IMG/VR virus record: IMGVR_UViG_3300028809_000030
Span: 1-42,165 of that record
Origin: a virus
Length of the DNA: 42,165 bases
Strand: one strand, 5' to 3'
The position numbers were made by a program, and so were the translations under genes. The notes under the pieces are model-generated. The model was given only the letters and a program-made list of their open reading frames with translations. It ran no database searches and was not told where the DNA came from. The stretch's first letter is position 1; the number at the start of each line of letters is the position of its first letter. Below, one piece after another: positions 8,126 to 16,440 of the stretch.

Positions 8126-9972
8126 CAGTACTCTCCGTAGCTTGCGTGGCCCCAGTGCTTGCCGTGGCCCTCGTCCACCGGGATCGGAACAATAAGGTTG
8201 AAATCCGGCTCCTGCGCCACCCCTTCGAGTAGACGCTTTATTGCTGCTGGGTGCTTGCCCTCTGGCTCCGCCTGGAAAATAGTGGAGTCGTGAATGGTGA
8301 GCAGAATGTCAATCCCGTCGTAGGACTCACTTTCGGCGTACTGGCAAGCTCGCAACAACGCTGTTTTCATGTGGTCGCCGCCGCTGTTCTGGATGATCCG
8401 GCTCACTGCCCGGTACGCAAATCGCGGGTGGTCGAGGTAAGCTCGTCGCCCGAGGATGGACCGCACGACGCCACGCGATTTGAACGTCGCTTTGGCGTCC
8501 TTTTGGAACTTGGCGATATCGGGGAACGCCTCGTACAAAAACTTGTTGATAGCGGACTGGGCTTGGTTTACACTCCACCGCATCTTCACTGCGAGGGACT
8601 CTGCTTGCAGACCAGTCAACACGCCGAGGCCAAGGCGCTTGGCGTAATCCCGGCCGATGTGGAAATAGCTGTCTGCGACGTCGTGAATGTCCATCGTGCC
8701 GGAGTTGTAGGCGTCGACAAGAGACTGCTGCTGCGAATAGTGGGTGAAGAACCGGGGTTCCTGCTGCTTGAAGTCATCCTCGTACATGTGGCCGAAGTCA
8801 GACTTGAGCAGAGGGCGAACTTTTCTGCCCACCACCTTATTGCGTTTGGGAAATGCCTGCAAGTTTGGGTCGGAGCAGCTGAACCGCGCCCCGGCGACGC
8901 CGTACTCGTCCGATTTCGATTGGTTCAGCGTCGGGTATACCCGCCCATTGTAATTGTTGACCAATGGGGTGATAAAGCTGTCGCGCGCCTTTTCGAGGCG
9001 GCGCACGGCGAGGATTGACTCCCCGATATCGTTAGTTTCGAGGAATGCCTCGGTGAACGATGGCTTGCCCTGAGCAGTGCGGGCAAACTGGTCATCGGTG
9101 TAGCCATTGGCCCGATACAACGCTTCCACTGCGGCGGGGCTGCGCGGGTTGAACCCCGGCTCGAACTTCCCCAATGCCCTTTTGATCTCGTTGGCGATCG
9201 ACAGCGGCTCATTCGGGTCCTCGCTCAGCACCCGCTCGGCGTACTCCATGTCGACCGCTATGCCCTTGGAATACATGCGGGCAACGTGGGGCAGGAGATC
9301 GCACTCCAGCTTCCACACCTTTCGCAGGTCCTTATCGGACCATGGGTCTTTTTCGTCGAGCAAGGGCTGCTGCTTTTCGTAGACTTCGAGTGTAGAAATA
9401 CCGTCGCCGGTAGCGTAGTCCACCGCGATAGGATCGTCGCCCGCCAGCTTCCAAAAGTGCTTCATCTGCTTCCGATCCGGCAGACCGCCGAAAAGGGAGG
9501 CTAGGTGGGCGTAAAGCTCGTCGCCTTTTTTGTGTGTAACCTTGTGGCGCTCCGCCAGATCGTCCAACCCGTAGCCGATGGTGCGATCGTCGATCAACGC
9601 CTCATTGATCATAGTATCTTCAAGTGGCGACCCAAGGCGGACGGCCATCTGTTTACCGCCGTACCCGACTTTAAGCGACATTCGTAGGTCAAAACCAAGG
9701 TTGTGGCCAACGGTGCGGTAACCTTGGCGCGAGCGGTCTTGGAATGCCGCGTCGAGCGCCTCTTCAAATTCGTCCACATTTGGAATGTTGCCTCCGCCGT
9801 CGTGGCGAACCGGCACGTAGAGGGAGTGGCCGTCGCCCGTGATAACGTACCCGACCACGTAGTCGGAATGCTCAAGCCCCGAAGTTTCGGTATCGTATGC
9901 GATGGTACCGGGGAAGTGCCGCACGATGCGCAGCGCGATTTCGGGCATAATGCCCTGTACCCAATTGGTCAT
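8125..9972 (-). CDS. dpoZ: Family A DNA polymerase with 3'-5' exonuclease (DpoZ-like)
   Basis: 615 aa from the ATG at 9972, chosen because it shares ATGA with the preceding gene. Exonuclease motifs are intact: DTE at 27-29, HNLGFD at 90-95, and YATGD at 186-190. Polymerase motifs: A with EDDFKQQEPR (Asp400), B as R441xxxK445 followed by LGLGVLTG, C as IHDS (561-563). Motif B lacks the usual aromatic residues of NFGxxYG, and motif C has Ser in place of the usual Glu of HDE. There is no 5'-3' exonuclease domain. In Z-phages this polymerase accompanies purZ and datZ and copies Z-containing DNA. Family A membership is certain; the Z preference is inferred from context. Confidence 0.93.
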   Translation of the reverse strand: MTNWVQGIMPEIALRIVRHFPGTIAYDTETSGLEHSDYVVGYVITGDGHSLYVPVRHDGGGNIPNVDEFEEALDAAFQDRSRQGYRTVGHNLGFDLRMSLKVGYGGKQMAVRLGSPLEDTMINEALIDDRTIGYGLDDLAERHKVTHKKGDELYAHLASLFGGLPDRKQMKHFWKLAGDDPIAVDYATGDGISTLEVYEKQQPLLDEKDPWSDKDLRKVWKLECDLLPHVARMYSKGIAVDMEYAERVLSEDPNEPLSIANEIKRALGKFEPGFNPRSPAAVEALYRANGYTDDQFARTAQGKPSFTEAFLETNDIGESILAVRRLEKARDSFITPLVNNYNGRVYPTLNQSKSDEYGVAGARFSCSDPNLQAFPKRNKVVGRKVRPLLKSDFGHMYEDDFKQQEPRFFTHYSQQQSLVDAYNSGTMDIHDVADSYFHIGRDYAKRLGLGVLTGLQAESLAVKMRWSVNQAQSAINKFLYEAFPDIAKFQKDAKATFKSRGVVRSILGRRAYLDHPRFAYRAVSRIIQNSGGDHMKTALLRACQYAESESYDGIDILLTIHDSTIFQAEPEGKHPAAIKRLLEGVAQEPDFNLIVPIPVDEGHGKHWGHASYGEY

Positions 9973-10178
9973 TGCGTGCCCCCCGAACGTTCCGCATGGC
10001 GGGCGCTTTCCTTCCAACCGGCGTCGCTGCGCTCTTTGCTTAGCGCGGCTTCTAGTTGACGAATGTAAAGCTGCACCGATGGTGGGGACTTGCCGATGTC
10101 CTCAGTGGGGCGATCGGTTGGCGGTCTAGCCCCGGCGCGTCGTATTGCCCGTGCCATCGGGCTTTCATATCCGCTCAT
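9969..10178 (-). CDS. Hypothetical basic protein, 69 aa
   Basis: Start ATG at 10178 with GAGGAA about 6 nt upstream; the frame is open further back but runs through a strong hairpin (10200-10227). Arg/Ala-rich N-terminus, then a helix (SVQLYIRQLEAALSKERS). It shares ATGA with the polymerase start, so it is its translational lead gene. Function unknown. Confidence 0.7.
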   Translation of the reverse strand: MSGYESPMARAIRRAGARPPTDRPTEDIGKSPPSVQLYIRQLEAALSKERSDAGWKESARHAERSGGTQ

Positions 10179-10199
10179 CGAGTTCCTCTGTGTTAGGGT

Positions 10200-10227
10200 G
10201 GCCCCGGCGACTCTACGCGCCGGGGCC
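10200..10227 (-). terminator. Stem-loop after the 10264 gene
   Basis: GGCCCCGGCG / CGCCGGGGCC, 10 bp, 8 nt loop, no T tract. Could attenuate or stabilise mRNA upstream of the polymerase genes. Confidence 0.5.
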
Positions 10228-10263
10228 TTGGTCGCCGCACCCCTCTCGGGGAACTCGCGACGA

Positions 10264-11220
10264 TTAGAACGCGTTGGCCTTGCCGCCGACGTCGCCGCCC
10301 ACTGCCGTTCCAGACGACGCGGTGTCGTCCTCTTCCTCGTTGGCACGCCAATCGGCCTCGCGGAACTGCTCGTACAGGGCCTTGCACTTGGCCCCGAGCT
10401 CTTCCTCAGCGTAGCCGTCAGCCTGATAGGCGTAGCCCTTGTAGGGGCCTTCGTCGCCGACGAGATCGACCGTCTTGATGAGGAACTTGCGGTAATAGTG
10501 GTCGACCGGGTTCTGCTCGATGTTGGACAGGAGCAGCTTGGCGGGCTTCACTGCCGACCGGGTATTGATGACAATCGCCGGACTGTGGTGCGGGAAATCC
10601 GGGAAGAACCACATGAAGTTGTAGGTGAGCGACGCCATCGGGGCCGACTGCGGGTCGCCGGGTACCGAAGTGCCGAAGTCAGCGAGCGACGGCCCATCGG
10701 GGTAGTCGACCAAGAACGAGCCCTTGACGTTAGGGCCGGTGTTGAGCTTGAACGCCTTGGGGACGCCCTTGGGCTTGACCTCGAACTCCATGTTCTCGTA
10801 GCCCTTGTCCCAGTTGACGCCGTCGCTCGACCGGGCCAGAACGCCACGGTCGTCGTTGCGGGGCGACCACAGGACGATCGACTTGCGGGTGATGATCGGA
10901 ATGCCCGTCAACACTTCGCCCAGCGGCTCGTTGGCGACGGTATGCCAGAATACGCCCGCTTTCGCGCCCGGCAGGTTGCTTTCGGCGATCTCGGGGGAGA
11001 TAGCCTGCAGCAGCTTGACGCGGGGAATGATAATATCGGTGCTGTCGATATTGCCGATCTTGGACGTCTTGCCCTTGCCCTGCAGATACGCGGGGAGTTG
11101 ACCTTCCTTCATTTCGGCGAGTGCCTGTTCAGATTTTGCCACTTTTTTCCTCGTTGGCTGCGGCGGGGGCGTAATCAGCCCGCCGTGGTGTTTCACGCTA
11201 CCGTCCGCTAGGATGATCAC
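10264..11220 (-). CDS. Possible phage ssDNA-binding protein, about 318 aa
   Basis: Start GTG at 11220, two bases after the upstream stop; another GTG 21 bases later is possible. The body is a mixed alpha/beta protein (PRVKLLQAISPE, GVFWHTVANEPLGEVLTGIPII, SIVLWSPRNDDRG). The C-terminus is acidic and flexible (ANEEEDDTASSG) and ends in Phe, as in several phage ssDNA-binding proteins such as T7 gp2.5. That tail and the place upstream of the polymerase are the only hints; no family is recognised with certainty. A stem-loop (10200-10227) follows its stop. Confidence 0.7.
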   Translation of the reverse strand: MIILADGSVKHHGGLITPPPQPTRKKVAKSEQALAEMKEGQLPAYLQGKGKTSKIGNIDSTDIIIPRVKLLQAISPEIAESNLPGAKAGVFWHTVANEPLGEVLTGIPIITRKSIVLWSPRNDDRGVLARSSDGVNWDKGYENMEFEVKPKGVPKAFKLNTGPNVKGSFLVDYPDGPSLADFGTSVPGDPQSAPMASLTYNFMWFFPDFPHHSPAIVINTRSAVKPAKLLLSNIEQNPVDHYYRKFLIKTVDLVGDEGPYKGYAYQADGYAEEELGAKCKALYEQFREADWRANEEEDDTASSGTAVGGDVGGKANAF

Positions 11221-11222
11221 GG

Positions 11223-11729
11223 TTACGCCTTGGTGATTGACGTGTAGGGAACGGTGCCGACCTTGAAGATTTCGACCGGCAGATCCTTGCCCTCGACTTC
11301 CTGCATATTCTTGGCGAACGCTGCGAGGGTCTGGGCGTTGACGGTCGGCTGGATCAAGTCGCCGTGGCCGTTTTTGCGCAGCCAATCCATGCCGATTTCC
11401 TTGTCGAGCATCGACGCCGAAAAGCGACGGCTGACGGTGACCCGACCGACACCCTCGATGTTGAACGGCGGCTTTTGGCCGGTGCGCTCGCGGATCAAGG
11501 TAAACAGATCGGGAATATCGACGCGGGAGAGGTTGTCCTCCATTTCGCCGAGCGCCTCGCGGGCGACCTTGACAGTCGCGTTGACGAGACGGAGGTCGTT
11601 GAAGTGCTTGATCACCACAACGTGATCCTGCGATGCGACGGCGGTTCGGCCTTCGTCTCGGATCGTACCGGCGATTTTGGTGAGGGTGTCGGCCACCGCT
11701 TGCAGGGCAGCCAGAGTTTCGGGGGTCAT
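11223..11729 (-). CDS. Hypothetical replication-region protein, 168 aa
   Basis: First gene after the promoter at 11775-11803. I start it at ATG 11729 with GGAG about 9 nt upstream; an in-frame ATG at 11765 lies too close to the -10. Helical N-terminal half, then VGRVTVSRRFSASML (about 107-121) and a Gly/Asp turn. No named domain. Stop is two bases from the next gene, so the pair is co-translated. Confidence 0.75.
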   Translation of the reverse strand: MTPETLAALQAVADTLTKIAGTIRDEGRTAVASQDHVVVIKHFNDLRLVNATVKVAREALGEMEDNLSRVDIPDLFTLIRERTGQKPPFNIEGVGRVTVSRRFSASMLDKEIGMDWLRKNGHGDLIQPTVNAQTLAAFAKNMQEVEGKDLPVEIFKVGTVPYTSITKA

Positions 11730-11774
11730 AAGCAGTGCTCCATGTACCGGTGCTGTGATTGGCACCGTAGGTCG

Positions 11775-11803
11775 ATCCTACCATGCCCACCGGGGGCCGT
11801 CAA
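11775..11803 (-). promoter_or_regulatory. Promoter for 11729 operon
   Basis: TTGACG, 17 nt, extended TGG, TAGGAT. A short palindrome GTAGG/CCTAC (11767-11781) covers the -10 and start site. Likely drives the replication/Z operon. Confidence 0.8.
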
Positions 11804-11819
11804 GTACCCCTCAGATACG

Positions 11820-11854
11820 CCGAAGCCCCAGAGCGGTTACCTCCGGGGCTTCGG
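11820..11854. terminator. Stem-loop with GAAGCCCC core
   Basis: CCGAAGCCCC / GGGGCTTCGG, 10 bp; part of the gene-free, hairpin-rich stretch 11766-12104. No T tract on either strand beyond TTT. Confidence 0.45.
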
Positions 11855-11951
11855 TTTGCTGTGGTGCCAGCACCTTTGCTCTGCAGGCTGCGTCTCCAGC
11901 CCCGAGGGTAATCAGCCCTCTACAACGGGTTATGAGCCCGTCGATTTCGTT

Positions 11952-11982
11952 GAAGCCCCGCTGGGGTTAGGAGCGGGGCTTC
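11952..11982. terminator. Stem-loop with GAAGCCCCGCT core
   Basis: 11 bp perfect stem, 9 nt loop. Same core as 11820-11854 and 24810-24841. Confidence 0.45.
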
Positions 11983-12061
11983 TGTTTCCGGACCGGCTTC
12001 GGTCTATGGGGCTACCGCACTCGGTGCGGGACTTGTGCCCGATCCCTTAGCGACCGGAACG

Positions 12062-12100
12062 CGGCTAGGACAGCTTACCCGCTCAGGGGAAGCCTAGCCG
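12062..12100 (-). terminator. Stem-loop after the 12620 gene
   Basis: CGGCTAGG / CCTAGCCG with further inner pairing, 4 bases past the stop of the 12620 gene. No T tract. Confidence 0.5.
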
Positions 12101-12104
12101 TGGT

Positions 12105-12620
12105 TCAGTAACCGCCCTCGTCAGCCGTCTGCTCGGCAGTTTCGGGGGCCGGATCGGCGGTAGGGGCCTCGGCGTTGGCCTGAGCCGCGGCGGCGGCGCC
12201 GGAAACAGCCGGCTTGGCGACGGTGACCGCGTCCTCGGTGCCGTCGAGCTTGATCAGCTTGCCGTTCTTGCGAGCGAGGGTAGCAAGCATGTTGCGCAGG
12301 GTCATGCGAGCACGGCCCTTGGCGCCGTGGGCATTCTGCGAAACCTGATCCTGGTACTTGTTCACCTGCTCGTCGGCGATGCCGTTCTTGCGGCACAGCG
12401 CGAAGAAACTGTCGAACGAGAACTTGTCGCCTTCACCAGCTTCCTGCTTGATGAACCGGGCGAGGTCGTCGGAGCCGCCGTTCTTGTACTTGCCGGCGTA
12501 CTTGCTGGGAACGATGGACTTCTTCTCGGTGCCTTCCGTCTGGTTGACGGTTTCGGTGGCAGCGACAGTCTCGGTCGCGGTGGTTTCCGTGGCTTCAGCC
12601 TCGGCGTTCTTTTTGGCCAT
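12105..12620 (-). CDS. Paralogue A of a shared unnamed phage domain, 171 aa
   Basis: AAGGAG lies 7 nt before the ATG, and the promoter at 12664-12692 serves it. Residues 1-35 are a Thr/Glu/Ala-rich disordered segment. Residues about 36-127 carry the domain also found at 17515 and 22513: SIVPSKY near 35-41, ALCRKNGI (74-81) and GRARMTLRNMLAT (102-114). The tail is Ala-rich. Family function is unknown to me. The basic GR(A/L)RMT core makes nucleic-acid binding plausible, which is inference. Its own promoter and the hairpins after its stop suggest separate, perhaps abundant, expression. Confidence 0.8.
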   Translation of the reverse strand: MAKKNAEAEATETTATETVAATETVNQTEGTEKKSIVPSKYAGKYKNGGSDDLARFIKQEAGEGDKFSFDSFFALCRKNGIADEQVNKYQDQVSQNAHGAKGRARMTLRNMLATLARKNGKLIKLDGTEDAVTVAKPAVSGAAAAAQANAEAPTADPAPETAEQTADEGGY

Positions 12621-12663
12621 TTCAAACTCCTTGGGATGGCTCGTCGTGTCTAATCAACGCGCA

Positions 12664-12692
12664 ACTTTAACACGTCGCGCATCGCCTGTCAA
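12664..12692 (-). promoter_or_regulatory. Promoter for 12620 gene
   Basis: TTGACA, 17 nt, TGT, TAAAGT; sits between the primase stop and the 12620 start. Confidence 0.8.
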
Positions 12693-12704
12693 CCTACCTT
12701 CTGT

Positions 12705-15239
12705 TCAGAAGGCACCACCACCCTGAACAACGCCGGGACGAGCACCGCGCCACGAACGGCGCTTTACGCTGAGGTCATTATCGCCGTAATCCTCGGGCTG
12801 GAAGTCCCAGCTAACGTCGAGCGGTGAGCCGATGGCCTCGCCGAACTTGTCGACCAGAGTGGCGTGCCTGTACTTGAACCACATGCCGTTGCGTCCGCGT
12901 TCGATCAGGTCCGCCTCCGTCCACTCGGCCAGCACTAGGTCGGTGCGGACAGGCCGAATGTGCAGCGCAGACGATATCGCTTCAATGCGAGCGCCAAGGT
13001 TGGTCAGGTTGAAGAAGTACTCGATGGCCAAATCTTCGTGGACGCGACCTTCCTCGATGATCATCTTGGCGATGCGACGGCTCGGACGCATGTTGGCTGC
13101 AACGAGTTCTTGATCCAGCGACGCCGAGTGCTTTATGCTTTCGATGGTGTGCTTGTCGCACGGGTAGTTTAGATAGTAGTGGAACAGGTGGTCTTGCACG
13201 TCGCGGCGCTTGAGCAGCGCGTCGAACTCTTCGAACCACGGCTTAAGCGTATCAGCCCACCGCCGAAAGGCCATGTCCGTCATGTTGAGGAACTTGTGGT
13301 CATACGCCTTGGTGTAAAACAGCGCGCGGTCGATCACCGACGACTGGCCGATGTTCATATCGTAGCGGTTGGACGCGAAATATAAGCGCGAGTAGATGTT
13401 GTAAGTACGGCCTTCACCGAATTTCTCCATGCCGGGCACTTGCACCGACCGGATCAGCTTCTTGACTTCGTCCGTCCCACTTTCGTTGTGGAATTTCGCC
13501 TCGTCGACGAACACTAGCATCTTATCGATGAATGGGCCGACGTTGAACTTGTTGTCAATGATGGACGGCGACGCGGTGCCCCACAACGACCCGAAGATCG
13601 ACCGCAGGTAGGTGTTGCCCATAAAGCTCTTGCCGGTGCCCTGCCCGCCGATGCAAACCCACGCGATCTGTTGTTTGATGCCGGGGTGCTGGATCGTCCA
13701 CGCAATCCACTGCTTTATCCACTCGACTTGGGCTTCGTCGTCGCAGGTAAGGTATCGGAATAGCTGATCCGATCTTCGTACCAACTCGTCAAGTAAGGGT
13801 TGGTCGATGGTTTCTGGTGAGGAGTGGGACCAACCACGCCATGTGTTGAAGATAATCGATCCTTCATCTGCACTGTCGTCTGGCAGGAGTTCAGAGCGTT
13901 TGTCAACGCGAAAAACACTGCCGGGCTGCAAGTCAGGGAAAAGGTCCCTTCCGGCAACACGAATCCGCATCTTAGAAGTCTCGAACATTCGGAAGGCGGG
14001 TCGGGGCTTTCCATTGATCATCACCGTTTCGTCGATGTGGCGGCGCTCTAAGATGGACGGGTCGTGTGTGAAGTTGCCGAGGTTATTGGAATGACGGACG
14101 CGGTCGATGTAATTACCGTCCGTGTCGTCATAAAGGTACTTCTCCGCCATCTGGGTAAGGATGGAGACATCACTGCCCGGAGTAAAGACAGTTCGGAGAG
14201 CGTTAACCCCCTGCGGACCCAGTAAAGCCTCCATCGCAGGCCAGCCGGGAATTTTTGCATCGGGATTTCGTTCGAGTTTTTCCCTTGCATCGTTGAAGCT
14301 CCGGATGCGCATGTGCTTTTCGTCGTCGCCGAAAAAGTCAGCAGCGAAAGCGAGGAGGGACTCGGCGATTTCTTCGGTGTCGACGGGGCAGAACACGTCC
14401 TGCGACAACACCTCGTGGTTGTTCATCGCCTCGCCGTCTGCTACCACACGCGCCAGCCATCCAGCCACCTTGTTAACCGTCGTCTGCCGCTGGCCCTCGA
14501 CCCAGTGCTCACGCATGGTGTAGACGAACGTTCCAAAAGCGATGGCGCGCAGAACCTGTCTAAATGACGTGCGCCGAGGAGTAGTGGACGCAAGCTCCTG
14601 CACGTTCGATGCCACGCCACCTCTCTTGTACCACACCGAGAGATCATACTTCCCATCTTCCGTTTTGTGGATGTAGATAGAGCCCGGCATCACGGTCTGT
14701 TTCGCCGCGCGGTACAGGTTCTTTTTATCGGAAAGGTTGGTGGGGTACGACCTTAGCTGGGTATGATAGCGTCGACTATCGATCCGAAATTCTCGGGGCT
14801 CGAAGCGTGACAGATCGTCAAAGTTTGCGGCCTCGTCCTCGCCGAGTTGAACAAGAACATGAGTTGGGTGACCAACAGATCGCCGCCCAAACCGGAAACG
14901 AGTGTCAACGCCGTTGTAGTCCAAAGCAGCGATGATGGCTTCATTGTATTCAGGGTCCTCTGCGTCGATGTCGATGTCCATCCAGCCAAGCTGCAGGTTG
15001 AACCCCACGTTGGCCAGCGCTTTATCCGTGTCGTCGATCCACTCCGAAAGGTCGAGGTCCCGGAAGGATTTTTCCGCCCAGTCGTCGGCGACTGGATTCT
15101 TGCCGCTGGTCTTTAGGTAGACTGCGCCTACTTGAATGAAGTTTTTGTTGACACCCATTGTGATCGCGCGCTGCTGGTTGACGATGCGCTGATCTTCTGC
15201 GGGGAGTGTGAACCCGCCCGGTACGGTTGAATAAACCAA
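12705..15239 (-). CDS. Primase-polymerase / D5-like superfamily 3 helicase fusion
   Basis: 844 aa. The N-terminal part has the archaeo-eukaryotic primase (PrimPol) pattern: MDIDID with Asp88 and Asp90, then SVGHPTHVL (121-129). A P-loop GGQGTGKS lies near residue 535, followed by LVFVDEAKF as Walker B about 40 residues later and AsnArgTyrAsp-type sensor sequence (FASNRYDMN), as in virus D5/SF3 helicases. It probably primes and unwinds at the replication fork; S-2L also carries a PrimPol. Start TTG at 15239 has AAAGGGG 7 nt upstream; the ATG at 15158 has no ribosome site. The 230-base leader contains several GC-rich stems. Confidence 0.9.
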   Translation of the reverse strand: MVYSTVPGGFTLPAEDQRIVNQQRAITMGVNKNFIQVGAVYLKTSGKNPVADDWAEKSFRDLDLSEWIDDTDKALANVGFNLQLGWMDIDIDAEDPEYNEAIIAALDYNGVDTRFRFGRRSVGHPTHVLVQLGEDEAANFDDLSRFEPREFRIDSRRYHTQLRSYPTNLSDKKNLYRAAKQTVMPGSIYIHKTEDGKYDLSVWYKRGGVASNVQELASTTPRRTSFRQVLRAIAFGTFVYTMREHWVEGQRQTTVNKVAGWLARVVADGEAMNNHEVLSQDVFCPVDTEEIAESLLAFAADFFGDDEKHMRIRSFNDAREKLERNPDAKIPGWPAMEALLGPQGVNALRTVFTPGSDVSILTQMAEKYLYDDTDGNYIDRVRHSNNLGNFTHDPSILERRHIDETVMINGKPRPAFRMFETSKMRIRVAGRDLFPDLQPGSVFRVDKRSELLPDDSADEGSIIFNTWRGWSHSSPETIDQPLLDELVRRSDQLFRYLTCDDEAQVEWIKQWIAWTIQHPGIKQQIAWVCIGGQGTGKSFMGNTYLRSIFGSLWGTASPSIIDNKFNVGPFIDKMLVFVDEAKFHNESGTDEVKKLIRSVQVPGMEKFGEGRTYNIYSRLYFASNRYDMNIGQSSVIDRALFYTKAYDHKFLNMTDMAFRRWADTLKPWFEEFDALLKRRDVQDHLFHYYLNYPCDKHTIESIKHSASLDQELVAANMRPSRRIAKMIIEEGRVHEDLAIEYFFNLTNLGARIEAISSALHIRPVRTDLVLAEWTEADLIERGRNGMWFKYRHATLVDKFGEAIGSPLDVSWDFQPEDYGDNDLSVKRRSWRGARPGVVQGGGAF

Positions 15240-15272
15240 TTGGTTCCCCTTTGACGACCCCTAGAAATGGGC

Positions 15273-15315
15273 GGGGTGCGGCAAGGGAGCTACCCTTAGG
15301 AGACTGCCGCACCCC
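15273..15315. terminator. GC-rich stem-loop upstream of the primase gene
   Basis: GGGGTGCGGCA / TGCCGCACCCC, 11 bp; several further GC stems follow to about 15440 in the same leader. Confidence 0.45.
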
Positions 15316-15469
15316 AACCCACAGGGGGACCACCGACCCTACCACGCGCCGGGGCCGGGCGCTAGGGGTAGGGAGCGCCCCAGCGGTCATTAGCCGCCGC
15401 CACGGGGACCATACGGGGACGCCCGGCACGGGGCCGGGCGCTGGGTACATAGCTCAGGGAGCGGGCGGG

Positions 15470-15772
15470 CTACGGCGTACGGTGCGGACGCGTCGGGAGA
15501 CGGGCACCGGGCAGCGTGTCGTAGTAATCGTCGATGCCCATCAGCTTCCGAGCATAGGCGTATTGCTTCGCCGCCAGCAGTTCGGTCGACGGGTAGTACC
15601 GCACCGGGAACGATACGCGGCCTCGAAGCAGCGTATTGCTGTTCAACGCAGCGGCATTCTGCCACGCCTTCGCGTCGCTCACATCCCAGTCGTGCAGTAT
15701 TTCGTGCAGAGATTTTGTGGTTTCGGTGTCCGGCTTTCGCTGCACGACCGGCTGTTCGGTGAAGAGTCTCAT
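15470..15772 (-). CDS. Hypothetical protein, 100 aa
   Basis: ATGA overlap with the preceding gene fixes the start. Contains EILHDWDVSDAKAWQNAAAL and a Tyr-rich segment (RYYPSTELLAAKQYAYARKLMG as two adjoining helices), with a basic Pro/Arg end. No family recognised. Last of three coupled genes (16421, 16038, 15772). Confidence 0.7.
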   Translation of the reverse strand: MRLFTEQPVVQRKPDTETTKSLHEILHDWDVSDAKAWQNAAALNSNTLLRGRVSFPVRYYPSTELLAAKQYAYARKLMGIDDYYDTLPGARLPTRPHRTP

Positions 15773-16038
15773 CGTTTTTCCTCCTCAAAGAAACGCGTCA
15801 GGCGAGCGCTAAGGTCCTTGCTCCACCCTTCTGCACCTTCGTGGCAGTTAAGTTCGCCGATAATGCTGATCGCCTCTTGCAAGCGCTCAGCCATGGCGCG
15901 CATCATGTTGTTGGCAAAGGTCTGCCCCGCTGGCCACAGTTCGCCATTGCGGTACGTCGCGACCTTACCGTCCTCAGTCTGGACGAACCGGTACTTATCC
16001 GCCACGACGTCGATCACGATTTTCGGGGCGTCACTCAA
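15769..16038 (-). CDS. Hypothetical protein, 89 aa
   Basis: Begins with a short beta-rich part (IVIDVVADKYRFV) and continues as an amphipathic helix rich in Met/Ala/Glu. ATGA overlaps with both neighbours show it is translated as part of a three-gene unit. No recognised domain. Confidence 0.7.
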   Translation of the reverse strand: MSDAPKIVIDVVADKYRFVQTEDGKVATYRNGELWPAGQTFANNMMRAMAERLQEAISIIGELNCHEGAEGWSKDLSARLTRFFEEEKR

Positions 16039-16421
16039 TTCATCTTCTCCTTCTTGATGCCGGGCGGTATAATCGGGCCGGCAGGGAAGTCCTTGTCGAT
16101 GTTGTTGCCGATTTCCTGCGCGATGTGGTTGATGACTTCCTGCGCGGCTTTCACCACCTCGTCGCGCTTGGTGTACCGGCGCTTGAAGTAGTAGGCGAGG
16201 CTGATCAGGTAGATGTTAGCCAGAGTGTCCTCGACCTGCTCGGCGGCGACAGACTGAGCGTGGGCGAACATAATGCCACGAAACGCCGGGGTTAGCCCGT
16301 TGGAGGCGAGCGTCAAAGCCAGTTCTCCGAACCCAGCGGTGCGCATCGCTTCGACGATGGCGTTGACTTCGTTGTTGATCGCTTCCAGCTGGTCGGCGAT
16401 GTATTCTGCAGTGCCCGTCAT
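16035..16421 (-). CDS. Hypothetical helical protein, 128 aa
   Basis: Almost all helical; the segment ALTLASNGLTPAFRGIMFAH is mildly hydrophobic but too polar for a sure membrane span. CGGAG lies 7 nt before the ATG, directly beyond the hairpin at 16441-16460. Ends in a basic KKEKMN tail with ATGA coupling to the next gene. Function unknown. Confidence 0.7.
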   Translation of the reverse strand: MTGTAEYIADQLEAINNEVNAIVEAMRTAGFGELALTLASNGLTPAFRGIMFAHAQSVAAEQVEDTLANIYLISLAYYFKRRYTKRDEVVKAAQEVINHIAQEIGNNIDKDFPAGPIIPPGIKKEKMN

Positions 16422-16440
16422 TGTGTACTCCGAAAGTGAG

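Noticed and set aside
8251-9018. 255-codon plus-strand frame opposite the polymerase gene
   Set aside because: Antisense shadow of conserved polymerase motifs; no ribosome site or family match.
10090-11211. 373-codon plus-strand frame
   Set aside because: Shadow of the minus-strand 10264-11220 gene and hairpin; composition typical of antisense GC-rich frames.
10264-11790. Extension of the 10264 gene to 508 codons
   Set aside because: The upstream part is out of frame over the 11223-11729 gene and crosses a promoter.
11895-11982. tRNA-Met/Ile-like gene on the minus strand
   Set aside because: The anticodon-like and T-like stems are present, but no seven-base acceptor pair or D-arm can be formed, and the needed 5' part is a strong separate hairpin.
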